Positions 49,701 to 60,217 of a stretch of 64,000 nucleotides of DNA are shown piece by piece. Positions within the stretch are counted from its first letter, which is position 1. Each line of letters starts with the position of its first letter. Under the pieces are notes generated by a model. The model ran no database searches and was not told where the DNA came from. It saw only the letters and a list, made by a program, of their open reading frames with translations. Made by a program: the position numbers and the translations under genes. The DNA is from Pochonia chlamydosporia 170 (Eukaryota > Ascomycota > Sordariomycetes > Hypocreales > Clavicipitaceae). The DNA lies in contig NC_035793.1 in the NCBI RefSeq assembly GCF_001653235.2, positions 1,736,001 to 1,800,000 on the forward strand, written 5' to 3'.

Positions 49701-49768
49701 GGATGGCCCTTTGGGCCGGTTGACGGCGGTGGTTCTGTGCCTTGGGATACTCGCTCTTGCAATGACAT
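46717..49768 (-). CDS. frq: Circadian clock protein FREQUENCY
   Basis: The negative element of the fungal clock: with FRH and casein kinase 1 it represses the White Collar complex that drives its own transcription. Exons are 49768-49459 and 49397-46717 (61 bp intron, phase 1), giving 996 residues (Neurospora FRQ is 989). The N-terminus has [16 protein letters not shown] and [18 protein letters not shown] followed by [22 protein letters not shown] then joins [20 protein letters not shown] across the intron. The coiled coil for dimerisation is at 143-166 ([20 protein letters not shown]). Casein kinase-binding motifs are likely [16 protein letters not shown] and [20 protein letters not shown], and FRQ-specific [19 protein letters not shown] and RKIRWRGG follow. 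Ser-rich PEST-like regions fill the rest. Met102 lies one codon before the intron and corresponds to the short-form start in Neurospora. Confidence 0.97.
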
Positions 49769-50143
49769 CGTCGATACATGAGCAGAACTAATGATCGAAG
49801 TTGGTTTCGCAGGTGGGAAGGTTGAGCATTGTCGTCAAGATCCAAATTGATCTGGCTCAGGTTGGCTGGGCTGTTGCCCTCAAAAGGTGCTGATGATGTT
49901 GTGTTTAAAACGAAGGGACCCAGTGTGACGTAGGAGGGCTGATCCCTACTGTATAAGTACGTATTTCGGGTTAACTGCATATATTGCCTCGTTAGTTGAC
50001 TTCAAGACTGGACCCAGGGATGGTAGTGATGGTGGTGGGTGAGTGAAGCACACAACCAGCTGAGGGCTGGAAGGCTCATTGGGGGGCATCATTCGTGTTC
50101 CAGCACTGAGCTCCTCTGAGGCCAGAGGCCAATGCGACCGAGG

Positions 50144-50299
50144 TGATCGATCGATCGACATGCCACAGTCGCAGCATACTCTGTGTGGTGCGGAACGGAT
50201 TTCGTCAATGGCTCACCTACCAAATTGAATGCTGCTAAGAAGTAGTAGCTGTTCTCCCCGACGATTCAGGAACAATTTCTTGATCGTTAAGACGATCGT
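50144..50299. promoter_or_regulatory. Clustered GATC/CGAT motifs upstream of frq (candidate light-response elements)
   Basis: TGATCGATCGATCGACA at 50144-50160 is a run of three overlapping GATCGA units. About 130 bp further upstream, TGATCGTTAAGACGATCGTC (50280-50299) holds two more GATCG cores. White Collar complexes bind paired GATC/CGAT motifs in the frq promoter (the C-box and proximal light-response element). The clusters lie 376-530 bp upstream of the FRQ ATG. They were found by eye; no binding is shown. Confidence 0.42.
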
Positions 50300-51241
50300 C
50301 GCTCGACTCTGGTTGACTTGGTATGACCTGTCAAACCGGAGCGGCAGATTCAATGGTGCCGAATGTCCAAACTTCAGTAGTCCTCGTCAGCAAAGTTGTT
50401 CGCGTCGCCGCTGGGGCGTTACAGCGCAGATGATTGTGAAAGCAGAGGACAGCGGAGGGCTCTGCATTGTCCAAACAACACAAGTGTCGTTTCGGCCACT
50501 GATTGAACTCACCTCTTTACAATTCCGAAATGTCAATGACCTAGTCGCAAAGACGGGAGTGTGAAAGTTCTGATGAAGCACTGATGCCTCGGTAAGTCGA
50601 CCTGAGGTCTGGTTGCCGTCGTCGAAGGGGCGAGGACCAAACGCGTGCTAGAAATTGTTGAACAGTCGGACTAGTCCGTGGTTGTAGCGTTGAGATGGGT
50701 AGGCTTAGTTGATGGCGATACCATTCAGTCTGGTGCGATGAGGTTAAAGCAGCCCCCTTCCACAGTTCGCGGATGAGGTCGTAGGCAACTGATCACTGGA
50801 ACCGGTAAAGCTACGGTGGTGTCCAGAGCAGCAAGTTCGAGAAAATGGGCGGCTAGATCGGGGAGAAGAAGGCTCGACCAAGCAGTAGGGGTACAACTCG
50901 AAGAGATACGAATTCGCGGCAAGAAAGAAAAGATATGGTGAGTATATGGAGGAAGAAAATGCTCAGTTCGTTAGATGGTGAGTAGGTAGTTTGGTGTTTT
51001 GTGCAACTTTGGCGTGAGCATCCAAGTAAGTATTCTAGACGGACAGGCGGGTGGCAACACTGCAGGTGTGGTGGAGAAGAAGGTAAACTTGTCTTGGGTC
51101 AGGATGAGGCCGAGGAAGGGCAAAGATAGGGCCAAAATAGGGCATTCAACTAGATAGGACGGATGCGAGGTGGCGGATCAGCAAGGAACAAGAAACGGAA
51201 GAGGGAAGAAAGGCCATTGCCATCGCCATCGCCGACAAATA

Positions 51242-51276
51242 GTCTGGTCTGGTCTGGTCTGGTCTGGTCTGGTCTG
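51242..51276. repeat. GTCTG pentamer microsatellite, 7 copies
   Basis: Seven exact head-to-tail copies of GTCTG (equivalently TGGTC), about 1.5 kb upstream of frq. The array is likely to vary in length between strains. Confidence 0.92.
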
Positions 51277-54124
51277 GTGCGCAAAGAACCACAAGGTGAG
51301 AACAGGGCAGCCACCCACGGGCGCTTGGTCCAGTGTTGCACAGTGCACTGTGAGAAACCAGCGGGCTGCGAAGCTCAGATTTGACGCTTATTGCACCGAT
51401 TTCCACGACTGCAGGGTATTGGAAGGATCATGAGAGATCGGGTCCCACAAAAAACTTCAGGGTCTTGGTGAGTGTGTTTGTTGATGGACCCGATGGTGTG
51501 GCGTTAGACTGCCGAGTCCTTGATATACTCGCTTCTCGCTGATCCAGTTACACCACAGATCCGAGTCGGATGAAGGCCATTTGGTATAAATGATGGCCTT
51601 GTAAATGTGAGATCTCGAATCTCGAGTGTAAAACCACTAGTTGTCGCTGGGCGAAGTCGAGAGTTTATGCACCATGTGTCTTGGTTTGCTGTAATCAACG
51701 GCCCATGGCTCTTTCCTCAAATGAAGGCATTCTCCATTGCCACCGCAACGATACCATGACGGGCCTACGCTGTGAATAATTTTCAAAACTTCATCATGCA
51801 TCTATCTTGCCATCGTTGAGACGTATGCCCTTAGCTTCTAATTTTATTATCCATCAATTCAGGCCGTCGCACTGACAGGCGCTCTCGCTGACTTAGGTAC
51901 GCAACTTACCAGAGCCATGGCTGCCCACCAACGACCTGAGATACGGGCATTCCACTCACCAAGCTTCAGTTTACATGCGACACCCACCACAATGAACACA
52001 CTGGAGGGCCTTCAACACCACCAGACTCATTATGATTTGCCTGCTCAACTGAAGAACAGGCAGGGGTTACAGGATCCCAGAGAGACAAGCCTTCAAGAAA
52101 ATGCAACAGCCACGAGTTTGCCACAGCCAACAGCCCACCACATAAACCACCTGGTCGGCCCCAGGGGACACCATCATCTCAGATTGGGAGTGTCATCGGT
52201 CGTAAGCAGCCATCACGAAACTTTCAACACCCACAGCCTTCCCCACCAAATTGACCAAGACAGGCCACCGCAAGTCCAATGAAGGCTCCTCTTCCACCCA
52301 TTGGTGGTTCCAGGTGTCATATTTGCTGGGTTTGAGGGGTCTGGGTCATCACTTGGCAAGGGCAGAGATGATTCACAAAAAGGTCGATGCGTGCGGCTTT
52401 GCGCCTAGAGTTGAGATTTGTGATGAACAAGGCTGGCTGTGGTCAAGAACGCAACCGGGTGAGGAAGCCGCACGACATTTTTGCAAAATTTGAGTGTAAT
52501 GCAGGCAGCGTTTGAGGTCAGAAATCGTCATCTCAGCCATCCTGGCAGAAGGTGATTCTGGAAATGGGCTGGCGCACACTCCCTCATCACCAACAGGCAC
52601 GCACCCTGGCCAAACTGCAGACGTTCTCGACCGCGTCGACAGCCACGGATGGTCGCCATCCGGGCACTCAGGCCACTCAATTCCACCAGTGCTGTCAAAC
52701 GCAGGTGACAGTGTTTTCTCATCTCACCTACACAATGTGGTCGAGAAAAACGACAATAACAAAAGGACAACCACCTCCGGGCGCATAGTGTTGTCTTTCT
52801 TGGGCGCAAATTTTGAAGGGTTTCTTACAAACGAGGGTCCTCCGACGATCACGGCACGTCTTTACCACCTGTATCTGCCAACGTTAGTGGTTCTGCAGGT
52901 CCGGAGGCCAGTCCGTGAATAAACTCGGTGCTCATTGCATCACATCCTCGAGACATCTCGATAGCGGTTCAAGAGGGTGGACCCCGAATACCGCTTTACC
53001 GGGGCGTGTGTGCCAGACAACCCCAGCGCCAGTGACGTAACAATGCAGCTAGATGGTGGTGATCATCAAACCTTGAGCAATCGACACCTTGACACCCTCT
53101 GGTCCCTGACACCAGAGCGGGGGAATCAAGATAGCTGAGTTTCGACGAGTTTCCACGATGTGTTTGTTCATGAGGTAACATTCCATCCGTCTAGGTGCAT
53201 ATGTGCCTTGAGAGCATTGACATGTCGTCTCATTAACCCTCCTGTCCCCACAACAGCTATCAAGCCTTTCGAGCTAGTATCGTGACACATGCCGAAGACC
53301 AAGGAAACAGCCCTAGCGTAAACCACCAGCAATCATGAGGTAAACAAAACTTTCGAAGTATCATAGACTTCAACGTGTGCTCATCGGCGAACCCGAACGC
53401 ACGCACAATAAAAAACAACGAATTTGCATACTCGCCCATACAAGAACAACGTGGTAGACACGCCCACCGCCAGCCACCTTATCAAAACCACACGCCCTTG
53501 CGACACGATCCAGATCTGCCGCATCAGTAGTCCAGATCTAACATCAGTCAAATCTGCGCTATCGGCAGTCCGTACTCACCTTGCAGACGACATTTAGTCC
53601 AATTTGCAATCTAGCTTTGCCCGTATCTGCAGACTTGAGCATATCCAGCCACCTCCTCGTGTGGGGTGTAATTAATCTTTTTTGATGATTTGGCTGCATG
53701 ACAATGTTCCAAACCGCAAAGGGAAGTGTTAAACTTTCCAAATGTTTGATGCAGGCTAGAATGTAGATTAGCTCATTTATAGAGCTGTCATGTATTCCTG
53801 GAATATATGGTGCGAAATGTGATTGGGTATATCATACGCAACTAAACATCAACACTTGAAATCAAAAGCATTAGGCACCTGGATAAGGTCATCTCATGAT
53901 ATTTCTGCCATATGTGGGCTCTATAGATCTGCTCTGTAGCAACCATCTTGCGCCATATCGCATCGTTATGTCTATCGTTTTCGTGCTCATTCGTACTCCA
54001 TCCCAGTTCAACGTTTCATCATCTAGTCTACACTCTTCATGTCTCATGACTCTCGCCATCCCGTAATCCTCACAACTCCCGTCACCCAAACAACAAACTT
54101 TTTGCAAAGATTGAGCCACTCAGC

Positions 54125-56064
54125 TTACTGAGTGCCTCTCTTAAGGTTCTTGTCAAGCAGAGACTCGCCAGTCATCTCACTGGGTTGAGGGAGACCCATG
54201 GCAGCAAGGATAGTTGGGGCAACGTCTCCTAGGACGCCACCCTGCTTCTTCAAGCTCCAGCCCTCCGGCGCATTTGCCATAATAAATGGCACCTTGTTGG
54301 TGGTATGGCTCGTCTTGGGCTTTCCATCAGCAAACTTCATCTCCTCAGCGTTGCCATGGTCAGCAGTGATGAAGAGAATGTAGCCCTCCTTCTTGCAGCC
54401 CTCAAGGATCTTGCCAATAGCCTTGTCAGTGGCCGCACAGCCGACAATGGCGGCTTCGTAGACACCAGTGTGGCCAACCATGTCGGGGGGAGCAAAGTTG
54501 TTCATGACAAATAGGAACTTCTGTTCACCCAATCGCTTGACAACCTGGTCGGCAACGCCATCTGCAGACATCTCTGGGGCCAAGTCGTACGTAGCCACTG
54601 ACTTGTTGGAAGGGACAAGATCCTGGTCCTGGTCACGAGTCTCCAGAGGGAACACCTTCTCAACACCACCGTTGAAAAAGAAGGTGACGTGAGCGTATTT
54701 CTCTGTCTCAGCAACGTGAACCTGCTCCACGTTTTGCTTGCCTAGCCACTCGGCTAGGACGTTGCCCATGCGCTGGGGCTCAAAGGCAACTTCGAAGGGA
54801 TAGTCGGTCTTGTAGGTAGTCATAGTGACCAGCTTGCTGAGCTTAGGGTACTTGAAGTCCTCCAGAACCGATCGGTCAACGTCACCGAGGAGCTGAGTAA
54901 TTTGTCGAGCACGGTCGGATCGGTAGTTGAAGAAGAAGACGGTGTCGTCATCTTGAGTGACAAAGTTAGTCCTCTTGTATCCAGCAAGCGTTTGGAGTTG
55001 CATCATTCTTCTTACCCTTGATTCTTCCCTCATCACCACCAACAATGATGGGCGTCAGGAACTCATCTCTGTCCTTGTCGCCATTACGCTCATATCGAGC
55101 CTTGACAGTGGCAACTGGGTCATCGCTAGCCTCGCCTTCTCCGTGGCACATGCCCTTCAACGCAATCTCGACACGCTCCCATCGCTTATCACGATCCATG
55201 GCAAAGTATCGGCCAACAACTGTAGCAATCTGGCCAACACCAACCTCCTTCAGATAGTCGACGAGCTCCTGCATGTAACCAGCGCCCGACTTGGGGTCGG
55301 TATCACGGCCGTCACCGAAGAAGTGAATAAAGACCTTAGGAACTTGGTATTTCTTGGCAGCTCTCAAGAGAGCATACAAATGTTCTTGCTTGGAGTGCTA
55401 CATATAACTCATGTTAGTCTGTTGTTACTAAAGCAGATAGGAAGGGCCTCTACTAACCACACCACCATGAGAAACGAGACCGCAAAGATGCAGACGGCCG
55501 TTGCCTGCAGCAGCACTCTCGAAAGTCTTCTTTATAACTTCATTGTCATTCAGCTCGTCCTTCTTAATGGTCTGATCTATGCGGACAACGTCCTGCCAGA
55601 CAACACGGCCGGCTCCAATGTTTAGGTGGCCGACTTCGGAGTTGCCCATGAGACCCTCAGGCAAACCGACTGCCAGAGAGGAGGCTTCTAGCTCAGTGAA
55701 ACCCTCGGCATTGTTGGAAAGCTCGTCCATGACAGGCGTCTCGGCCGCGGCGATGGCGTCGCCATCTTTGGGAGACTCTTCGGAGGGGATACCCCATCCG
55801 TCAATGACGACTATTGAAGGAGCGCAAGAGCAAAAGAATTAGCCACCCAAGCTCCAAATACAAGAGAATGTAGCAAATAAACAGTATGAAGTCAAGATTG
55901 GTTGAAGTCTTTCCCTTGCGGCCGTTGGACTGCTTGGATCGCTCGTGTCGAGGTGACAAAGGAGCAGGAGGACTTGAGGAAGCCGTTTCATGGCGGGGCA
56001 GTGGTTTGAAGAGATCGGGGCGGGATGACGTACTGAGGCAGGCCTTTTGCTCGGTCTTGGACAT
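54125..56064 (-). CDS. 2,3-bisphosphoglycerate-independent phosphoglycerate mutase
   Basis: Interconverts 3- and 2-phosphoglycerate in glycolysis and gluconeogenesis with two Mn ions and a phosphoserine intermediate. This is the alkaline-phosphatase-superfamily type used by filamentous fungi in place of the yeast cofactor-dependent enzyme. Exons are 56064-56034 (31 bp), 55810-55458, 55397-55016 and 54951-54125 (introns of 223, 60 and 64 bp), giving 530 residues, the family length. The first join gives MSKTEQKACLIVIDGWGIPS, with the metal-binding Asp of VIDGWG. The catalytic Ser68 is in GLMGNSEVGHLNIGAGR. Later motifs are CGLVSHGGVHSKQEH, HFFGDGRDTDPKSG, GRYFAMDRDKRWER, FFFNYRSDRARQITQ, NNFAPPDMVGHTG and ITADHGNAEEM with its metal-binding Asp/His. 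All expected motifs are present. It diverges from MED9 with 485 bp between the two ATGs. Confidence 0.97.
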
Positions 56065-56549
56065 TATGACAGCTGGTGTTATGTTGTGGCAAGATCGAGA
56101 AAGGGTGAGGGTTGTTTTCAGGGAGAAAAATGTTCAATTGAGTTGGAGATGGAGGAGGAAGATGAGTGAATTTGAAGGAGAGATGTAACTTGCAGTGTCC
56201 CAGCAATGGTGGGGTGTTGTTTTACATACAGCATCTATGTCATAGCATCCTCAACGAGGGGATCGAAATTTTTGGGGCGTAGCCTGCACTGTAAAGCCCC
56301 ACCTCCACCTCACACAATTATACTGTGCGTTATCTTATCTGACACAGTCCGTCTGGCAATTTTGAAGGACCGAATGCCCGATAAGCGCCGTTGACCAGGT
56401 ACCACAAGCTGCCACGCCAAGCCATCCAACGTTCAAATCCATACATATGCGCATGTGTAAGCTGCGGTGTTGATTCGCCACGAAAGAGTACAATTCTGGT
56501 CCTACTGTGCGTCTGATTCCTTCACCGTTGCTTGGGCCCTTCACGAACA
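56065..56549. other. Divergent promoter region between phosphoglycerate mutase and MED9
   Basis: 485 bp separate the two start codons, so both promoters and leaders share this space. The side next to the mutase is purine-rich on the plus strand (pyrimidine-rich in the mutase's sense), as expected for a highly expressed gene. No gene is supported. Confidence 0.55.
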
Positions 56550-56966
56550 ATGGCAGCGGAACAACACCCCCTCGCTCTGCCATCCACCCTCTCCCCTGAT
56601 GATCTTGATGCTCTCTCTGAACTCTCCATCGTCCTAGCCAAGGTTCGAGCCGGAATCCAGTCCTCGAACGGCCTCACAACCGGCACAGGCGCGACGCCGG
56701 GCGGCGTTAACACTCATGGACAACAACTATCGTTCAAGGATGTTCCCGGCGCGACAGATGGTTTGAAGCACAAGGTCCAGCATGCGCGAGCCCAGGTTCG
56801 TGCTCTGCCGGACATGGATCGCTCTATCGAAGAACAAAATCGCGAAATAAAGGACCTGGAAGCCCGGATTGAGAAACAGCGGACACTGCTGGAAAGTTTA
56901 CGACAAGGCGGTGTGAGGCTGGGCAATGAGGACGGCACTGCTCTTGACGTCAAAATGGAGACCTGA
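56550..56966 (+). CDS. MED9: Mediator complex subunit 9
   Basis: A small middle-module subunit of Mediator, which links activators to RNA polymerase II. A single exon of 138 residues; ATG at 56550-56552 (MAAEQHPLALPSTLSPDDLD). Fungal Med9 features are a start motif LSPDDLDALSELSIVLAKVR (helical), a variable Gly/Thr linker, SFKDVPGATDGLKHKVQHAR and a C-terminal coiled coil LPDMDRSIEEQNREIKDLEA with RIEKQRTLLESLRQGGVR. The length is right for the family. The identification rests on pattern and on the Pfam Med9 domain as I remember it, so it is slightly less secure than the enzymes here. The gene converges on the cofactor C gene, with 176 bp between stops. Confidence 0.8.
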   Translation: MAAEQHPLALPSTLSPDDLDALSELSIVLAKVRAGIQSSNGLTTGTGATPGGVNTHGQQLSFKDVPGATDGLKHKVQHARAQVRALPDMDRSIEEQNREIKDLEARIEKQRTLLESLRQGGVRLGNEDGTALDVKMET

Positions 56967-57142
56967 TACGTGCAATTAAGTACAAAACCAATATCAATTA
57001 GACACGGAATTCTGGCCGAAATTACGGCAAACTTTTGCAGCAGAGCGATCGACGTTTACGAGTGCGAACCTCACTGGGTATTACTTGGAGTATATTGGAT
57101 ACATGGATATGCTATTTTGATGAAAGAAACTTGGACCCGGGC

Positions 57143-58437
57143 TCAATGGCGAGGTATACCAACTTTTTCAAGAGTCTCTTCAACGCTCATACCTGGTTGT
57201 CCAGGTACGACCTTGGTCCATATCGTCTCATCCAACACCTCGGCGTCTGACAACGTCGTCCAATTCGGGCTCTGTCCCGCCTTCAACCACTTGAAGTCAT
57301 CAACTTGGTCCCACTGGTTCTCCTTCTCGGGCTCGCCTTGGATTGCCTGCGAGTGACGTCAGTACGAATATGTGGAAGAGATTGTTCAGTCAAAAAGCAA
57401 CCTACATAACATTTGGGCAGTTGAGCAAACCTCATGCCCGCGCAATCCTCGATGATGGGATGACTAGTACAGTGTAGATAGATGTCTACATTTCTGCACT
57501 CATGAATACGAACTTGCCGTGCCGTAACCACAATAATACTATCTAACACGCCCGTAATGTGCACTGGTCCGTTGACGTGTCCGGCAATAATTAGGCTATG
57601 CGAAATATTCTTCAATGCCAAGCCTGGAAACGGCTTCCCTTGTGCCGTCGGAACAGACATGTCCACGATACATCCTCTCAAATCGGTTAAGCTACCAGAT
57701 GCAGTGGCTCTCGCTGCAGATTGCGGCAGAATAATATGCAGATTTGACTGATTGGCAATGCCAATATTTCTGGCCATGGAGAAACTAGGCTTCCTAATGT
57801 ATTGAGTACTCGGTTGAGAAAGCTCGGCGTTGTAGTCACGAATAGCTGCAGCGGAAGGGAGATCGCCGACTGTGTCATCGCCCTCAACTGCCTCTTGACG
57901 TTCATCTTTCGCGTGGCCCTGCGTGTTTCGAGATAGGCTGCCTGGATGTAAGCGCGGGTCGTTTTCTGGCGCGCCCATGTCAACGTGTGGTCCGGCGTTG
58001 GATCTTTTAAACTGGAAGCGGGACCTGGGTGTGATTTTGGCTATAGTCTCGTTGAGCTTGTCCTGGAGGCTCTTGATGGTCTGTTGAAAGGTATTAGCTC
58101 CATGTTGTGTAAAGAAAAGTTCGAGAGACAGTAGACAGCAAGGACAGGGGCTTGCCAACACTCACATCCGAGTACTGCTTCCGATCATACGAGGGAGTAA
58201 ACTCGGCTGCGTCAGAGACCTCGTGCTGGAGCTTACTTATGCCAGCGAGGACATGGTCGATGGCTTCCTGCCGTTCCCCTGCGACAGCTGACACGGACTC
58301 CAACTCATCTATTTGGTCTTGGAGCTCTGCAATAAGAAAGTCAGCTCGACTTGGCCTGTTGCATATTTCAGGTATCAGTACAACTGACCTGCCACACAAT
58401 CCTGGAAATGGCGATAGAATTTCTGTTTCGGATCCAT
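57143..58437 (-). CDS. Tubulin-folding cofactor C (TBCC domain)
   Basis: Cofactor C joins the cofactor D/E-tubulin complex and triggers GTP hydrolysis on beta-tubulin, releasing native alpha/beta dimers. Exons are 58437-58389, 58326-58166, 58080-57406 and 57346-57143 (introns of 62, 85 and 59 bp), giving 362 residues. The N-terminus (MDPKQKFYRHFQDCVAELQD to about 95) is a helical, spectrin-like region. Then a disordered Ser/Pro stretch leads to the C-terminal beta-helix TBCC/CAP-like domain: LTDLRGCIVDMSVPTAQGKP, NISHSLIIAGHVNGPVHITG, then ARQVRIHECRNVDIYLHCTS with HPIIEDCAGMRFAQLP. The Arg in QVRIHEC corresponds to the catalytic Arg finger. The last exon gives the family end QWDQVDDFKWLKAGQSPNW. 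Retinitis pigmentosa 2-like proteins share the domain but not this order. Confidence 0.92.
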
Positions 58438-59365
58438 GATCGAAGAGGCTGTCCGGTTGCTCAGCCAGAATCAAGACCTTCCTACGTTTCCTTGTCAGAC
58501 TGAAGCTGGAGCTTTTGTTGTACAACTACTTCTCTTGCAAGGAGTAGGAGTCCACCAGACAGCTTGCGGTTGTTATCGGATGCACAGATAGGCTGCTACA
58601 CACAAAGGCTGTTACCTGTCAAAATCAACGCCAGGTTGGATGTGGTCGCACAGCATCAATGAAATAATCGGGTTTTGAATCGATGAATCGACCTTTCATC
58701 GGCGACGTTGACCTGTCAGATGTTCAAGAACCCCACATTGACACTGACGTGCAGTTCACTTGAAAAAAGAGGGGTCTTGACTACCGTGTTTGGAGTCGTC
58801 CGAGTTCTGTGCAAAGGAAGGAAGCTAGTGACATGGGGGGATGGCACTGACATCATTGCTCCTTCTTATGTATTTTACATTGTTTCATTAATTTTGGCAC
58901 AGACAAGCACCTTTCACACCAAAAAAAAAATGAGTACCTAGGTAATTAGAGCCCATGTTTGTATATTATGAAATACAAACTATAAGACATGTTCCCTGCA
59001 GAAGTATGCGCTCGCGATGACCAAATGCGCATGTGGTATGCAGATGTTTGGTCATCGTCTCAGACAGGGCCAAGGCCAATAACTGTCCAGAAATCCACAA
59101 TGCTGCCAAACGAGCATTATCCTCTCTTGAGAAAAAAATCTAGAATCCCAGTTTCAATCCAAAGCTGTCGCGGTGAAGGATGTTCGCTAAAATTGCTCGT
59201 GTGCGAATGAATGCTGCCGAAGTCGCATATCGCTATGCAAGGGTATGTCCTCCAAATGATGCCATGCAATTATGTGTACAATATCCTTGCCGCCAGTAAA
59301 ATGTATCGATATATCAAGATGTTTGTTTCGCAAATGATGAAATGCAATTTGCATCCAGGGACTGC
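58438..59365. other. Spacer between cofactor C and the 168-residue protein gene (0.9 kb)
   Basis: It contains the cofactor C promoter and the 3' flank of the next minus-strand gene. No gene is supported. Confidence 0.5.
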
Positions 59366-59872
59366 TCAAGCCCACAATTTGCACCCAGGCAGAGGATCAA
59401 GTGTCAACGCAACACTCGTTCTCCTCCTTTGCTTTCTTCTCCTCGCCTGCTTCTTCAAATATCTGTAAGGGCTGAGGAGATCCCTTCTCATACATTGGAA
59501 AGCGAGAGAGCGTGCCTCTTCCGAGTACTCCATTCGTTGCCATTCAGGCATATCCTCAAGTTGCCACTTGTTCCCATCAGGTGTGCTGACAACGATGCTA
59601 GGGGTATTCATCTTCTTTGGTAGTGTTTTCTTGTCGTCTGTCGATTTGTTGCTCGCTCGTCTCGGGCAGGCTCTTGACTGCGGCAGTGGATGCCGGCCAA
59701 TGACCATCTTGGAACTGACCCAAGTGTTGGATACGGTGACGCTGGTGACGACAGTTGTTGTGCTGGGAGGGTCGACGACTTTTGAAGGTTCTTCTTGAGA
59801 GGCGCTTGGAATGGAGAGAACAGCTTGGTGCCAGCTCTCCAGACTTTCCTTGCTTTGTTTTCTTCGTGCCAT
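59366..59872 (-). CDS. Small basic protein, function unknown
   Basis: A 168-residue single-exon frame with ATG at 59872-59870 (MARRKQSKESLESWHQAVLS). The frame is open a little further upstream but without an obvious reason to start there. I know no family. The middle is Ser/Thr/Pro-rich. The C-terminal 60 residues look more ordered: VVSTPDGNKWQLEDMPEWQR, then MEYSEEARSLAFQCMRRDLL and SPYRYLKKQARRRKQRRRTS, a strongly basic helix that could serve as a nuclear or nucleic-acid-binding tail. There is no signal peptide and no membrane helix. The coding call rests on this patterned C-terminus, frame length and lack of a better alternative on either strand, so it is tentative. It sits 929 bp upstream of cofactor C in tandem. 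Confidence 0.5.
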   Translation of the reverse strand: MARRKQSKESLESWHQAVLSIPSASQEEPSKVVDPPSTTTVVTSVTVSNTWVSSKMVIGRHPLPQSRACPRRASNKSTDDKKTLPKKMNTPSIVVSTPDGNKWQLEDMPEWQRMEYSEEARSLAFQCMRRDLLSPYRYLKKQARRRKQRRRTSVALTLDPLPGCKLWA

Positions 59873-60217
59873 CTGTGCGAGCTGAAGATACTGTGAACTG
59901 GTGATTGTGGTAGGTGCGCAGTGGTAGTGATGATTTTGATTACGGTGCACTTTGATGAGGAGTTGTGGAGGATAATCAGCGAACGTGTAACTGGAACGGT
60001 TGGAACGGGGAATGTTGTGGGATATTGCTACTATTTAAGAAGGCTGGGACGAACTGAACGCAAAGTGAGAAAGGTTTGATATTAAGTTATCAACGGCGTG
60101 CACATGCTTATTCCAGATGATTCCGCATACGGCTCGTTGGCTGACGACGTACATAGAATAGCGATGGAAAGATAGAGTTAACTCTTTTTAGTATTTCAAA
60201 GTAAAGCATCTACAAAC

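Larger units (their letters stand above)
49769..54124. other. frq upstream region and gene-free tract (4.4 kb)
   Basis: The part next to 49769 is the frq leader and promoter, which in Neurospora runs over more than 1 kb of untranslated leader. It contains upstream ATGs at 49980 and 50161, GATC/CGAT clusters (50144-50159 and 50279-50299) and a TGGTC-type microsatellite (51242-51276). From about 51900 to 54124 no gene is supported: frames are at most 136 codons and have no family likeness. Confidence 0.55.
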
